This document shows positions 16,294-23,644 of a stretch of DNA of 24,348 nt, in pieces (the stretch's first letter is position 1; each line of letters starts with the position of its first letter). A program made the translations under genes and the position numbers. Source of the DNA: Chloroflexota bacterium (lineage in GTDB: Bacteria; Chloroflexota; UBA5177; JANWHV01); assembly GCA_025450375.1 (NCBI GenBank), contig JANWHO010000232.1:1-24348 (forward strand). The letters are read 5' to 3'. The notes beneath the pieces are model-generated. The model was not told where the DNA came from. It saw only the letters and a program-made list of their open reading frames with translations, and did not search any database.

Positions 16294-17862
16294 GTGGCCT
16301 TTTTCAATCGCGTTTCCTCTCCCCGCCGCCTCCTCACCCTGGCCATGTTGGCGCCCATGGCTTTTGGCGGCATCGCTTCGTCAAATCATGCCGCCCGCGC
16401 CGCCTCCGGTCCCACCAGCGCCAATATGCTGACCATTGGTTGGAACATCGAGACCAAGACCCTGGATCCCGCCGGCAACTCGCAGAATCCTGACATCTGG
16501 GTGCAGGTTGAAATGTTCGACCGGCTGCTCCAGGTAAGTAAGGACGGCAAATCGCTGCAGCCAGACCTGGCAACCAGTTGGAACATCAGCAAGGACGGCA
16601 AGACCTACACTTTCCACCTCCGGCCCAACATCACCTTCCAGGACGGCAGCAAGATTACCGCCTCGGATGTCGCGTTCGATATTACGCGGGCCGCCAAGCC
16701 GGCGGCAGCCTGGAGTTGGACCCTCACCGAGGTGAAGGATGTCCAGGCGCCCGATCCGAGCACGGTGATCGTTCACCTCAAGTACCCCTGGAGCCCCTTC
16801 CTGTCCGATGTTTCGCTGTTCGACACCGGCGTTTACCCCGAGGCGTACTTCAAGAAGGTCGGCGCCAGCAAGATGGGCAAGGATCCGGTGGGCTCCGGGC
16901 CATATATGTTTGACTCCTGGGTCCGCGGGCAATACGTGCGTCTAAAGAAGGATCCCACCTACTGGAACGCCGCCCAGTATCCCATGCAATATGTGGAGTA
17001 CGAGCTGATCCCGAACGATACCACCCGTCTGCTCAACGTGGAGTCAGGCCAGCTGGACGTCGATAATCTCCTTGCGGACAACCTGATCCCCCAGGTCCAG
17101 CATAGCTCCACCGCTCAGGTTCAGATCAACCCTTCCACCGAGACCAACTACCTGGCCTTCAACACCAAGGTCAAGCCGTTTCAAGATGTCAAGGTTCGCG
17201 AGGCCATTAGCTATGCGATCAACCGCGCCGCGATCATCAAGGCGGTGCTCCAGGGCCATGGCACTCCCGCCAATTCCTTCATGCCGGCTGGAGCGATCGA
17301 TTACAACCCCGCGAACCCAGGACCATCCTATAACCCCACCCTGGCCAAAAAGCTGCTCTCGCAGTCATCGGTACCTCATGGCTTTACCATGAACATGCAG
17401 ACCCAGGCCGGCTTGCTCACCGACCAGCAGACCGGGGTTCTGGTTCAGTCCGAGCTGAAGGCGATTGGGATTACGGTCAACATCCAACCGACCGATCCCA
17501 CCACCCTGTTCAATAACCAGCAAGTCGGCAAGTATACCTTCTGTACAAATCTCTGGACCAACGACATTCCCGATCCCGACGAACTGGTGTCCTTCACCGC
17601 GGGCTACCACACCAGTTCCTACAACTTCTTTACCTGGTACAAAAACCCAATGCTCGCCGGCCTGGCCAGCCAGGCTGAGCACGAAACGGATCCCGCCACG
17701 CGGAAGAGTCTGTACTACCAGATCCAGAAAATCTGGGCGCAAGACCAATGGACCATCGCCATGTATTACAATCCCTTCGTCAACGCGGCGAATAACCATG
17801 TCCATGGCTTCTCCGAGAACCCGCTCGGCTACTTCAACCTCCAGGGCGTGACTAAGTCGTAG
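16294..17862 (+). CDS. Family 5 ABC solute-binding protein (peptide/nickel type)
   Basis: A 522-residue extracytoplasmic binding protein of the DppA/OppA/NikA type. The N-terminus has Arg residues, a hydrophobic stretch (LLTLAMLAPMAFGG) and an ARA-A cleavage site near residue 37. There is no lipobox cysteine, so the mature protein is soluble or held by the signal peptide. The family signature is spread over the TLDPAGNSQNPDIWVQVEMFDRLL, WNISKDGKTYTFHLRPNITF, DPVGSGPYMF and VREAISYAINRAAI segments. The start is the GTG at 16294 with GGAG 10 bases upstream; no better ATG exists in frame. It is the second gene of the GntR operon. No permease or ATPase gene follows; the next genes are enzymes, so it must use a transporter encoded elsewhere or act as a sensor. 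The ligand is probably a peptide or acyl amino acid. Confidence 0.93.
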   Translation: MAFFNRVSSPRRLLTLAMLAPMAFGGIASSNHAARAASGPTSANMLTIGWNIETKTLDPAGNSQNPDIWVQVEMFDRLLQVSKDGKSLQPDLATSWNISKDGKTYTFHLRPNITFQDGSKITASDVAFDITRAAKPAAAWSWTLTEVKDVQAPDPSTVIVHLKYPWSPFLSDVSLFDTGVYPEAYFKKVGASKMGKDPVGSGPYMFDSWVRGQYVRLKKDPTYWNAAQYPMQYVEYELIPNDTTRLLNVESGQLDVDNLLADNLIPQVQHSSTAQVQINPSTETNYLAFNTKVKPFQDVKVREAISYAINRAAIIKAVLQGHGTPANSFMPAGAIDYNPANPGPSYNPTLAKKLLSQSSVPHGFTMNMQTQAGLLTDQQTGVLVQSELKAIGITVNIQPTDPTTLFNNQQVGKYTFCTNLWTNDIPDPDELVSFTAGYHTSSYNFFTWYKNPMLAGLASQAEHETDPATRKSLYYQIQKIWAQDQWTIAMYYNPFVNAANNHVHGFSENPLGYFNLQGVTKS

Positions 17863-17873
17863 AACCGTTGGGA

Positions 17874-17908
17874 GGCGATGGGCGGGCCAGAATAGCCCGC
17901 CCATCGCC
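17874..17908 (+). terminator. Strong 14-bp-stem intergenic hairpin after the binding-protein gene
   Basis: GGCGATGGGCGGGC (17874-17887) and GCCCGCCCATCGCC (17895-17908) form a perfect 14-bp stem with a 7-base loop, 11 bases after the binding-protein stop. No T-run follows, so it is better read as an attenuating or mRNA-stabilising hairpin. This is the usual device for making binding protein in excess over downstream products. Confidence 0.7.
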
Positions 17909-17928
17909 AGGAATGGGGCAGACCCGTA

Positions 17929-18891
17929 ATGACCGATCTAGCCGTCATCTTCCCCGCCTCCGGCCACCGGCGCCAGGGGCTCCTGACTTTCGACCACCCA
18001 TTGCTGGCGGACGACCGCTGGCCGTACGTCACGATCAGCGGCGCTCACGACGGTCCTACGCTCTGCCTGACCGCCGGGATCCACGGGGCGGAATACCCGC
18101 CTATCGACGCGGTCATCCGCTTCGCGCGTGATCTCGATCCGGCCCGGCTCCGCGGGCGCGTGCTGGCGATGCCGGTGGTGAACCTCCCCGCCTTTCTCGC
18201 CAGGACGCCGTTTCTCTGCCCAAGGGATGGCAAGAACCTCAACCGGGTGTTTCCCGGCGACCCGTCCGGCACCTATAGCCAGGCTCTCGCCCATCATCTG
18301 GTGGAGGGCCTGTACCGCCCATCCGATGCCTTGCTGGATCTCCACTGCGGGGACATGGTGGAGGATCTGGCCCCATTCAGCATTATTCACGAGGTCGGCC
18401 AATCGGAGACGGATCGCAAATCGATGGACCTGGCTCTTGCCTATGGGCTCCCTCACCTGATCCCCGTGGTCGATTCCGGCGGCCTTACGGGCACCACGAT
18501 CAGCGCCGCCGCCCGGATCGGCGTGCCCGGAGTGGTCCCCGAGGTGGGAGGAATTGGCCAACTCCAGCGCGAGGCCGTGGAGCAACACCTGGCAGGACTA
18601 CATCGGGCGCTTTTATCGCTGGGGATGCTTGAGGGAGACTATGTTCCCCCGCCGCGGCCGGCCCTCTACCGCGAGTTCCGCTGGCTCCGCACCTCACGCG
18701 GCGGTTTCTTCCGCAAGACCGTGTCGGCCGGGGATATCGTACACTCAGGGGCCAGTATCGGTTCGCTGGTCGATCTGTGGGGGGAACCGATCAACGACCT
18801 TCATAGCCCGGTGGACGGGGTGGTGCTCTTTATCACCACCAGCCCCGCGATGGCCGAGGATGGCCTGATCGCGGGCATAGGAGTGGTGTAG
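17929..18891 (+). CDS. Succinylglutamate desuccinylase/aspartoacylase-family zinc hydrolase
   Basis: A 320-residue member of the AstE/AspA family (M14-like carboxypeptidase fold) that hydrolyses the amide of N-acyl amino acids in the cytoplasm. Zinc ligands His52 and Glu55 lie in GIHGAEYP and His139 in LLDLHCGD. Substrate-binding NLNRVFPGD is at 103-111, and the catalytic Glu205 is in VVPEVGG. The C-terminal lid (about 230-320) is a beta-rich domain with GGFFRKTVSAGDIV and SPVDGVV. The ATG at 17929 has only a weak purine-rich site (GGGGCAGA). Downstream of the binding protein and 11 bp before an SDR gene, so it is likely an operon member. Related proteins also include N-alpha-acetyl-diaminobutyrate deacetylase (DoeB), so the acyl group and amino acid are not fixed. 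Confidence 0.88.
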   Translation: MTDLAVIFPASGHRRQGLLTFDHPLLADDRWPYVTISGAHDGPTLCLTAGIHGAEYPPIDAVIRFARDLDPARLRGRVLAMPVVNLPAFLARTPFLCPRDGKNLNRVFPGDPSGTYSQALAHHLVEGLYRPSDALLDLHCGDMVEDLAPFSIIHEVGQSETDRKSMDLALAYGLPHLIPVVDSGGLTGTTISAAARIGVPGVVPEVGGIGQLQREAVEQHLAGLHRALLSLGMLEGDYVPPPRPALYREFRWLRTSRGGFFRKTVSAGDIVHSGASIGSLVDLWGEPINDLHSPVDGVVLFITTSPAMAEDGLIAGIGVV

Positions 18892-18902
18892 GAGTTCCTG
18901 GC

Positions 18903-19679
18903 ATGGTCATAGAGTTTACGGGCAAGACGGCCATCGTTACGGGGGCCGCGCACGGGCTGGGGCAAGAGATTGCCCTTTCCCTCGCGCGCGCCGGCGCCGT
19001 GGTCTATGGCGCCGATCTGCTGGCCGAGGAAGTGCGTGAGACTGGGCGGCGGGCCGAGGATGAGGGGCTGCGATTCACTCCGGTGGTGACCGACGTTACC
19101 GACGAGGCGCAAGTCCGAACCCTGGCGAGCCGGATGCTGACCCAGCATGGACATATCGATGTCCTGGTCAATTGCGCCGGCGGGGTGTTGGGGCAGGTGG
19201 CGGTCCCGATCGAGGAGGTGGAGAGCGATGCATGGGAGCGGATCTTCCAGGTGAACCTTTTCGGCGCTTTCTACCTGACTCGCGCCGTGGTGCCGGCCAT
19301 GAAGGCGGCCCACTACGGAAGGATCGTCAATATTTCCTCGGGGGCGGGGCGGACGGTGAGCCTGACCGGAATCCAGGCCTACGCCGGCGCGAAGGCCGGT
19401 CAGATCGGCTTTACCCGCCAGACCGCCCACGAACTCGGCCAGTGGGGGATCACGGTCAACAATGTGGCCCCAGGGTTTGTCCGGAGCAATCCATCCACCG
19501 AACGGCAATGGGAGTCATATGGCGAGGAAGGGCAGCGCCGCCTGCTGGAGGGAATACCACTCCGGCGGCTGGGAACCTCCCAGGACATTGCCAACGCCGT
19601 CCTGTTCCTGGCCTCCGATGCCGCCGCCTGGATCACCGGCCAGACCTTGAGCGTGGACGGCGGCTCAACTCTAATATGA
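18903..19679 (+). CDS. SDR-family NAD(P)-dependent oxidoreductase
   Basis: A 258-residue classical short-chain dehydrogenase. The coenzyme loop TGAAHGLG is at 13-20, Asp38 after strand 2 (YGADLL) suggests NAD rather than NADP, and NCAGG is at 90-94. The catalytic tetrad is Asn118, Ser146, Tyr160 and Lys164 (YAGAK). The C-terminal WITGQTLSVDGG motif is typical. It starts at the ATG at 18903 with GGAG 8 bases upstream, 11 bp after the aspartoacylase-like gene, so the two are co-transcribed. The substrate is unknown; an amino-acid-derived hydroxy or keto acid would fit the operon. Its last about 90 bp occur again at 23551-23639 as part of a truncated copy. Confidence 0.93.
   Translation: MVIEFTGKTAIVTGAAHGLGQEIALSLARAGAVVYGADLLAEEVRETGRRAEDEGLRFTPVVTDVTDEAQVRTLASRMLTQHGHIDVLVNCAGGVLGQVAVPIEEVESDAWERIFQVNLFGAFYLTRAVVPAMKAAHYGRIVNISSGAGRTVSLTGIQAYAGAKAGQIGFTRQTAHELGQWGITVNNVAPGFVRSNPSTERQWESYGEEGQRRLLEGIPLRRLGTSQDIANAVLFLASDAAAWITGQTLSVDGGSTLI
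19591..19660 (+). repeat. Left copy of 70-bp direct repeat (SDR 3' end)
   Basis: This segment of the intact SDR gene matches 23551-23620 at 66 of 70 positions, in the same orientation and 3960 bp apart. Three of the four differences are synonymous in the SDR frame. Confidence 0.9.
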
Positions 19680-19684
19680 GTTGT

Positions 19685-19705
19685 CACCATGGCGCGCGCA
19701 TGGTG
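19685..19705 (+). terminator. Hairpin after the SDR gene
   Basis: CACCATG and CATGGTG form a 7-bp stem around GCGCGCG, five bases after the SDR stop. There is no T-run. It may mark the 3' end of the GntR operon mRNA. The rest of the gap to 19857 holds no gene I can support. Confidence 0.35.
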
Positions 19706-19857
19706 TGTACATAGTTCCGATCCATCATACTTCGACGCTACCATTGAAATGCCCCAAAAACGCGCCACTGGCACGGCACTTGGCGGAAGGTCGATGTGTG
19801 CCCCAACAGTCGGTTTCCGTCGACTTCCCACGCGCATCGTAGAGCCTCCGTACCCTA

Positions 19858-20520
19858 TCATTCCCCCGATTGATCGGAGCGGTCGGGGTCGGTGGTCGAG
19901 TGCTCACCCCGGTGGGGGCCTCCGGTGGGAAGCTGCCATCCGTACCGAATCGCCATGACGCGGAGCCCGAAGCAGAGCACCGCGCCGGCGACCGCCACCC
20001 CGGTAGACGGGAACCGCGGCCTGGCGCCGATCACCACCGTGACCGCGCCGACCAGAGCGGCGACGGCGTACAGATCGGAGCGCAACACCGTGGGGATCTC
20101 CCCCACGAGCAAGTCGCGCGTCATGCCCCCGCCGATTCCGGTCAACATGCCGAGCAGCGCCGCCGCGACGGGGTTGAGGTGAAAGGCGAGCGCCTTCTGC
20201 GCGCCGGAGACCGCGAAGAGCGCCAGCCCGGCGGCGTCGAACACCAGCACCGGGCTGTGCAGACGGTTGATCAGCGGATGCCAGTAGAAGGTGATCAGAC
20301 CGGCAAGGACAGAGATAGCGACGTAGCGCCAGTCGCTGATGGCCGCCGGCGGCACCGCGCCGATCAGCACATCGCGGGCGATCCCGCCGGCGTTGCCCGC
20401 CGCGAAGGACAGCACGAGGACCCCGAAGAGATCGAGCTTGTGCCCGACTCCAGTGAGCGCCCCGCTCAGCGCGAAGACGAAGGTTCCGGCCAGATCGAGT
20501 ATCAGCAGCAGCGTATCCAC
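19858..20520 (-). CDS. TRIC cation channel family protein (UPF0126)
   Basis: A 220-residue membrane protein with two tandem repeats of three helices plus a seventh helix. Repeat 1 shows DLAGTFVFALSGALTG and NAGGIARDVLIGAVPP; repeat 2 shows DAAGLALFAVSGAQKA and GIGGGMTRDLLVGEIP. These paired glycine-rich kinks are diagnostic of prokaryotic TRIC channels, which are trimeric monovalent-cation channels; some homologues are annotated as glycine transporters. The start is the GTG at 20518-20520 with GGGGAG 6 bases upstream. The hydrophilic C-terminal tail (THGG/HRGEHS region, about 25 residues) is variable in the family. It is the last gene of a leftward operon, 96 bp after the M20 hydrolase stop. 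Confidence 0.9.
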   Translation of the reverse strand: MDTLLLILDLAGTFVFALSGALTGVGHKLDLFGVLVLSFAAGNAGGIARDVLIGAVPPAAISDWRYVAISVLAGLITFYWHPLINRLHSPVLVFDAAGLALFAVSGAQKALAFHLNPVAAALLGMLTGIGGGMTRDLLVGEIPTVLRSDLYAVAALVGAVTVVIGARPRFPSTGVAVAGAVLCFGLRVMAIRYGWQLPTGGPHRGEHSTTDPDRSDQSGE

Positions 20521-20616
20521 CTCGCGCTCCCCGCTCTCTTCGTTCCAAAGCCCAAGCAGGGCGACGCCATCTCCGCGTCACTGCCGCCCAAGGCGCTCCG
20601 GGTGACCGCCGACCCC

Positions 20617-21885
20617 TTACGCCGAGAACCAGGCCCCGGCGGCCGTGACCAACGCCTCCACACCCGTTTCCAGGGTGGGATGCAAGACTGGAGCGAAGCG
20701 CGGGTTGTGATTGGTCGGCAACTCGCCGAGCCGGTTCGCTGCTTTGGCTTTGGCATACACGTCGGGATCAGTCCCGCCGACGAACCAGAATACCGATGGC
20801 GCGTGCCACTCGGCGCCGAACGACCCGAAGTCCTCACTTGCCGAGGTCGGTCCGGTTTCCCGCACCCGGCCCGCGGGAAAGTGCCGGCGGAATGCGTCGG
20901 CGACGCGCGTGGTTGCCCGCGGGTCATTGCGCACCAGCGCATAGCGGTCCAGCGGCGTGATCTCCGGTGGCTTAGGGGCGCCCGACGCCTCCGCTTCGGC
21001 CTTGACGATCCGCTCGATCGCCGCGAGCACGCGCGTGCGTACCCCCTCGTCGAAGGTGCGGACGTTGAGCTTGAGCAGGGCCTCGTCTGGGATGACGTTC
21101 TCCTTGGTGCCAGCCTGCAGCGCCCCGATGGTCAGCACGGCGGCGTCGGTCGCCGCGAGCTCGCGCGAGACGATGGTCTGCAGCCGCAGCACCGTCGCCG
21201 CGGCCATCACCACCGGATCGATGCTGGCCTGCGGCATCGAGCCGTGCGCCCCGCGCCCAAACAGGCGGATCTGCAGGCTATCGGCGGCGGAGGTGATAAC
21301 TCCCTCGCGGGCGCCGAGGACGCCGGCGGGGCCGACCATGACATGCTGGCCGAGCACGACCGCGGGTTTGGGGAAGCGCTTGAAGAGCCCATCGTCGATC
21401 ATGGCCTGGGCGCCCTGCGCCGTCTCTTCCGCCGGTTGGAAGACAGCCAGCAGCGTGCCATGCCACGCCTCGCGCGCCCGAGCGAACAGGGTGGTCGCGC
21501 CCACCAACCAGGTCACATGCATGTCATGGCCGCAGGCATGCATCACTGGCACGGTAGTCCCGTCCCGGTCGGTGGCCGTGATCGTGCTGGCATAGGGCAG
21601 GCCGGTCGCTTCCCGCACCGGCAGCGCGTCCATATCGGCGCGCAGCATCACCGTGGGCCCGTCGCCGTTGCGTAGCAGCCCAACCACGCCCGTCGTGCCG
21701 ACGCCCGTCGTCACGTCATAGCCGGCGGCACGCAGCCGATCCGCCGCCAGCCCTGCCGTGCGGGTCTCCTGCATCGAGAGCTCGGGATGTGCGTGAATGT
21801 CGGTGTAGAGCGTCTCCAGGTCCGGCAACAGGTCGTCGAGGTGCCTCAGGACGGTTTCCGCCGATTTCGATTCTGTTTTATCCAT
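20617..21885 (-). CDS. M20-family amidohydrolase (M20D, N-acyl amino acid/hippurate hydrolase-like)
   Basis: A 422-residue metallo-amidohydrolase of subfamily M20D, which cleaves N-acyl amino acids, IAA-amino acid conjugates or hippurate. Metal-site residues visible are Cys118 and His120 (MHACGHDMH), Glu153 and Glu154 (FQPAEETAQGA), His181 (LGQHVM) and His393 (TNHNPRF). The dimerisation lid (about 195-310, RLFGRGAHGSMPQASIDP) interrupts the catalytic domain as usual. The ATG at 21883-21885 has AAGGAG 10 bases upstream; the longer in-frame extension upstream is Arg/Pro-rich and not family-like. It follows the amidohydrolase gene by 85 bp on the same strand and precedes TRIC, so an operon is likely. 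Probably cytoplasmic. Confidence 0.93.
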   Translation of the reverse strand: MDKTESKSAETVLRHLDDLLPDLETLYTDIHAHPELSMQETRTAGLAADRLRAAGYDVTTGVGTTGVVGLLRNGDGPTVMLRADMDALPVREATGLPYASTITATDRDGTTVPVMHACGHDMHVTWLVGATTLFARAREAWHGTLLAVFQPAEETAQGAQAMIDDGLFKRFPKPAVVLGQHVMVGPAGVLGAREGVITSAADSLQIRLFGRGAHGSMPQASIDPVVMAAATVLRLQTIVSRELAATDAAVLTIGALQAGTKENVIPDEALLKLNVRTFDEGVRTRVLAAIERIVKAEAEASGAPKPPEITPLDRYALVRNDPRATTRVADAFRRHFPAGRVRETGPTSASEDFGSFGAEWHAPSVFWFVGGTDPDVYAKAKAANRLGELPTNHNPRFAPVLHPTLETGVEALVTAAGAWFSA

Positions 21886-21970
21886 GGGGTTCGTACTCCT
21901 TGCGGCGCGGCCCAGGGCCGGCCCTATTCGCACACGCAACCATCTCATGGCGCGTGTGCTCGCGCGGTAC

Positions 21971-23212
21971 CTATCGCCGCTCGCGGTCGGGGACAGGCCG
22001 TGGGGCGCGGTAGACGGCGCCATCCTTCATGACGAAATCGACCGTCGCGGTCGCGCCGATGTCGGCGATAGGATCGCCGGACATGGCGACGATATCGGCG
22101 ACCTTGCCGGGAGCGAGCACGCCGAGGTCTTCACGGCCGAGCAACTCCGCGGCGACGCTGGTGGCTGCCTTCAGCGCGCGGATGGGACGCAGCCCCGCCT
22201 TGACCAAAGCCTGGAATTCAAGGATGCCGTGGCTGAACGGAAACATCCCGCAATCCGTGCCAAAGGCAATCTTCACCTGGCTGGCAGCCAGCAATTGCTG
22301 CGACGCGAGGATCTGCTCGTTGTCGCGCCGGAATTTCCATACCGCTTGGTCGGGCAGCGTGCCGGCGTGCAGGTCGTGCAGATCCTCCTGCGTCATCTGC
22401 ATTGTGGGCACGACGAATGTACCCGCGCGCTCGGCCATCTCGATCCCTTCGGCGTCGATGAGGTAGGCGTGCTCAAGACTGCGTACCCCCAAACGCAGCG
22501 CCTGCTTGCAGCCGGCGGCAGCCCCCGTGTGCACGGCGACCGGCAGGCCAAGCTGGCGGGCAGTCGATGTCAACGTCTCCATCTCGTCGTCGAACCACGT
22601 TACCCGCGCTGGATCATCGCCCCGGCTGAAATAGCCACCGGTGTTCGTGGTCTTGATCCAGTCGCTGCCGAAGGTATGCTCGCGGCGCACCAGCGCCTTG
22701 ATGCTTCCGGGATCATCGCCAATCGCGGAGACTGGCAGCATCCAGCGAGAGGCGTAGAAGCCACGCAGGTCGCCGTGACCCGCGCTCGCGCTGAGGATGT
22801 GCGCCGCGACCACCAGCCGTGGGCCGTCCACGAGCCCCGCGTTGAGCGCGTTGCGCAGGTCGATCGTCGGCCAGTCCGGATCGACACTGCCGAGGTCGCG
22901 CAAGGTCGTGAAGCCGTAGGTCATGTAGTGGCGGGCCAGGCTCAGGGCCTTGAGCGCCTTGCTCGCCGCGGACTCCAGCGTCTGCCGCGCCAGGTGAGCG
23001 GCATCCATGGTCAAGTGGACATGGGTATCGATGAAGCCAGGGCTAACCGTCCGATCGGAGAGGTCGATCACCTGTGCGCCGGGCGGCCGATCCACCGTTC
23101 GCGCGACCTGCGTAATCCGCTTGTCCTCGATCAGGATCTCCATGGGCCCCATCAGGGTGTCGGAGACCCCGTCGAACACCCGGCCGCACATCAGGACAAC
23201 GGCACTCATCAT
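21971..23212 (-). CDS. Amidohydrolase-superfamily protein, Xaa-Pro dipeptidase-like
   Basis: A 413-residue metal-dependent hydrolase with the imidazolonepropionase-like TIM-barrel layout. Ligands visible are His64 and His66 (IDTHVHL), Lys187 as likely carboxylated lysine (SDWIKTTNTGG), His228 (VAVHTG), His248 (SLEHAY) and Asp320 (FGTDCG). The N-terminal beta-sandwich (CGRVFDGVSDTLM) and C-terminal segment (LAPGKVADIVAMSGDP) are typical. This subgroup includes Xaa-Arg/Xaa-Pro dipeptidases and carboxypeptidases acting on dipeptides or N-acyl amino acids; the exact substrate is open. The start is the ATG at 23210-23212, with AAGGAG 5 bases upstream and a second ATG directly after. First gene of the leftward operon, with a plausible promoter about 55 bp upstream. 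Confidence 0.9.
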   Translation of the reverse strand: MMSAVVLMCGRVFDGVSDTLMGPMEILIEDKRITQVARTVDRPPGAQVIDLSDRTVSPGFIDTHVHLTMDAAHLARQTLESAASKALKALSLARHYMTYGFTTLRDLGSVDPDWPTIDLRNALNAGLVDGPRLVVAAHILSASAGHGDLRGFYASRWMLPVSAIGDDPGSIKALVRREHTFGSDWIKTTNTGGYFSRGDDPARVTWFDDEMETLTSTARQLGLPVAVHTGAAAGCKQALRLGVRSLEHAYLIDAEGIEMAERAGTFVVPTMQMTQEDLHDLHAGTLPDQAVWKFRRDNEQILASQQLLAASQVKIAFGTDCGMFPFSHGILEFQALVKAGLRPIRALKAATSVAAELLGREDLGVLAPGKVADIVAMSGDPIADIGATATVDFVMKDGAVYRAPRPVPDRERR

Positions 23213-23266
23213 AGAGTCTCCTTGTGCCTCCAGCCCCTTCTCGCCCTCATCCAGCACAGTGGGTTA

Positions 23267-23296
23267 ATCGTACAAATCGGTTCCAATAATCGTCAA
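23267..23296 (-). promoter_or_regulatory. Possible promoter of the amidohydrolase operon
   Basis: On the minus strand TTGACG (23296-23291), 18 bases, then TACGAT (23272-23267). The -35 matches 5 of 6 and the -10 4 of 6. The leader to the ATG would be about 50 bases. Confidence 0.45.
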
Positions 23297-23329
23297 AGGC
23301 CGCATCCGGCCGTTCGGTCAGTGCTCTCA

Positions 23330-23543
23330 TGCCGGCAGGCGGACAAGGCACTCGCCATCCACGGCCACGATGCGGCGGCGATGTCGTCGAACGAGGCGTG
23401 ACGCAGCGATCCGTCATACAGATTGAACTCCCCCGCGTCGTGATCGGCGCCCGCGCCTCAAGCCGGTCGAGGTGGCCGAAGTTCACGAAGCCGATGCCGC
23501 TCGGGCCGGTCGAGGTGACCGCGGCAGTGGCGATCCACGTCGT
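23330..23543 (-). pseudogene. Degraded, frameshifted coding remnant (unidentified)
   Basis: On the minus strand two frames look protein-like in succession. ATAAVTSTGPSGIGFVNFGH and onward to about 23455 is one frame; GEFNLYDGSLRHASFDDIAA and onward to about 23330 is another. Joined by a frameshift near 23450 they would give one continuous protein fragment of about 70 residues. I do not recognise the family. No start, Shine-Dalgarno or full domain is present, so it is probably a decayed gene piece left by the rearrangement that truncated the SDR copy next to it. Confidence 0.3.
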
Positions 23544-23639
23544 GACGTGGCCAACGCCGTCCTCTTTCTGGCCTCCAATGCCGCCGCCTGGATTACCGGC
23601 CAGACCTTGAGCGTGGACGGCAGTTCGACGCTGATCTAG
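23544..23639 (+). pseudogene. Truncated SDR dehydrogenase 3' end
   Basis: The frame reads DVANAVLFLASNAAAWITGQ and continues through SVDGSSTLI to a TAG. It matches the last 32 residues of the SDR gene that ends at 19679, with one conservative and a few terminal changes. Everything upstream of the Asp codon is unrelated: the coenzyme-binding half and the catalytic Tyr/Lys are missing. Most differences from the intact gene are synonymous, so it derives from a once-functional paralogue rather than a fresh duplication. Confidence 0.85.
23551..23620 (+). repeat. Right copy of 70-bp direct repeat (SDR 3' end)
   Basis: Direct repeat of 19591-19660 with four mismatches. Together the two copies bracket the TRIC/M20/amidohydrolase block and would allow its loss by homologous recombination. 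Confidence 0.9.
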
Positions 23640-23644
23640 CGTAG

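Noticed and set aside
19706..19857. Possible transposase fragment between SDR and TRIC genes
   Set aside because: Short minus-strand frames read like coding sequence in places but show no transposase motif, terminal repeats or target duplication.
19870..21675. Open plus-strand frame of 601 codons
   Set aside because: Lies across the TRIC and M20 genes on the opposite strand; Arg/Gly/His-rich shadow with no recognisable motif.
21884..23401. Open plus-strand frame of 505 codons
   Set aside because: Antisense to the amidohydrolase gene, whose metal ligands are intact on the minus strand.
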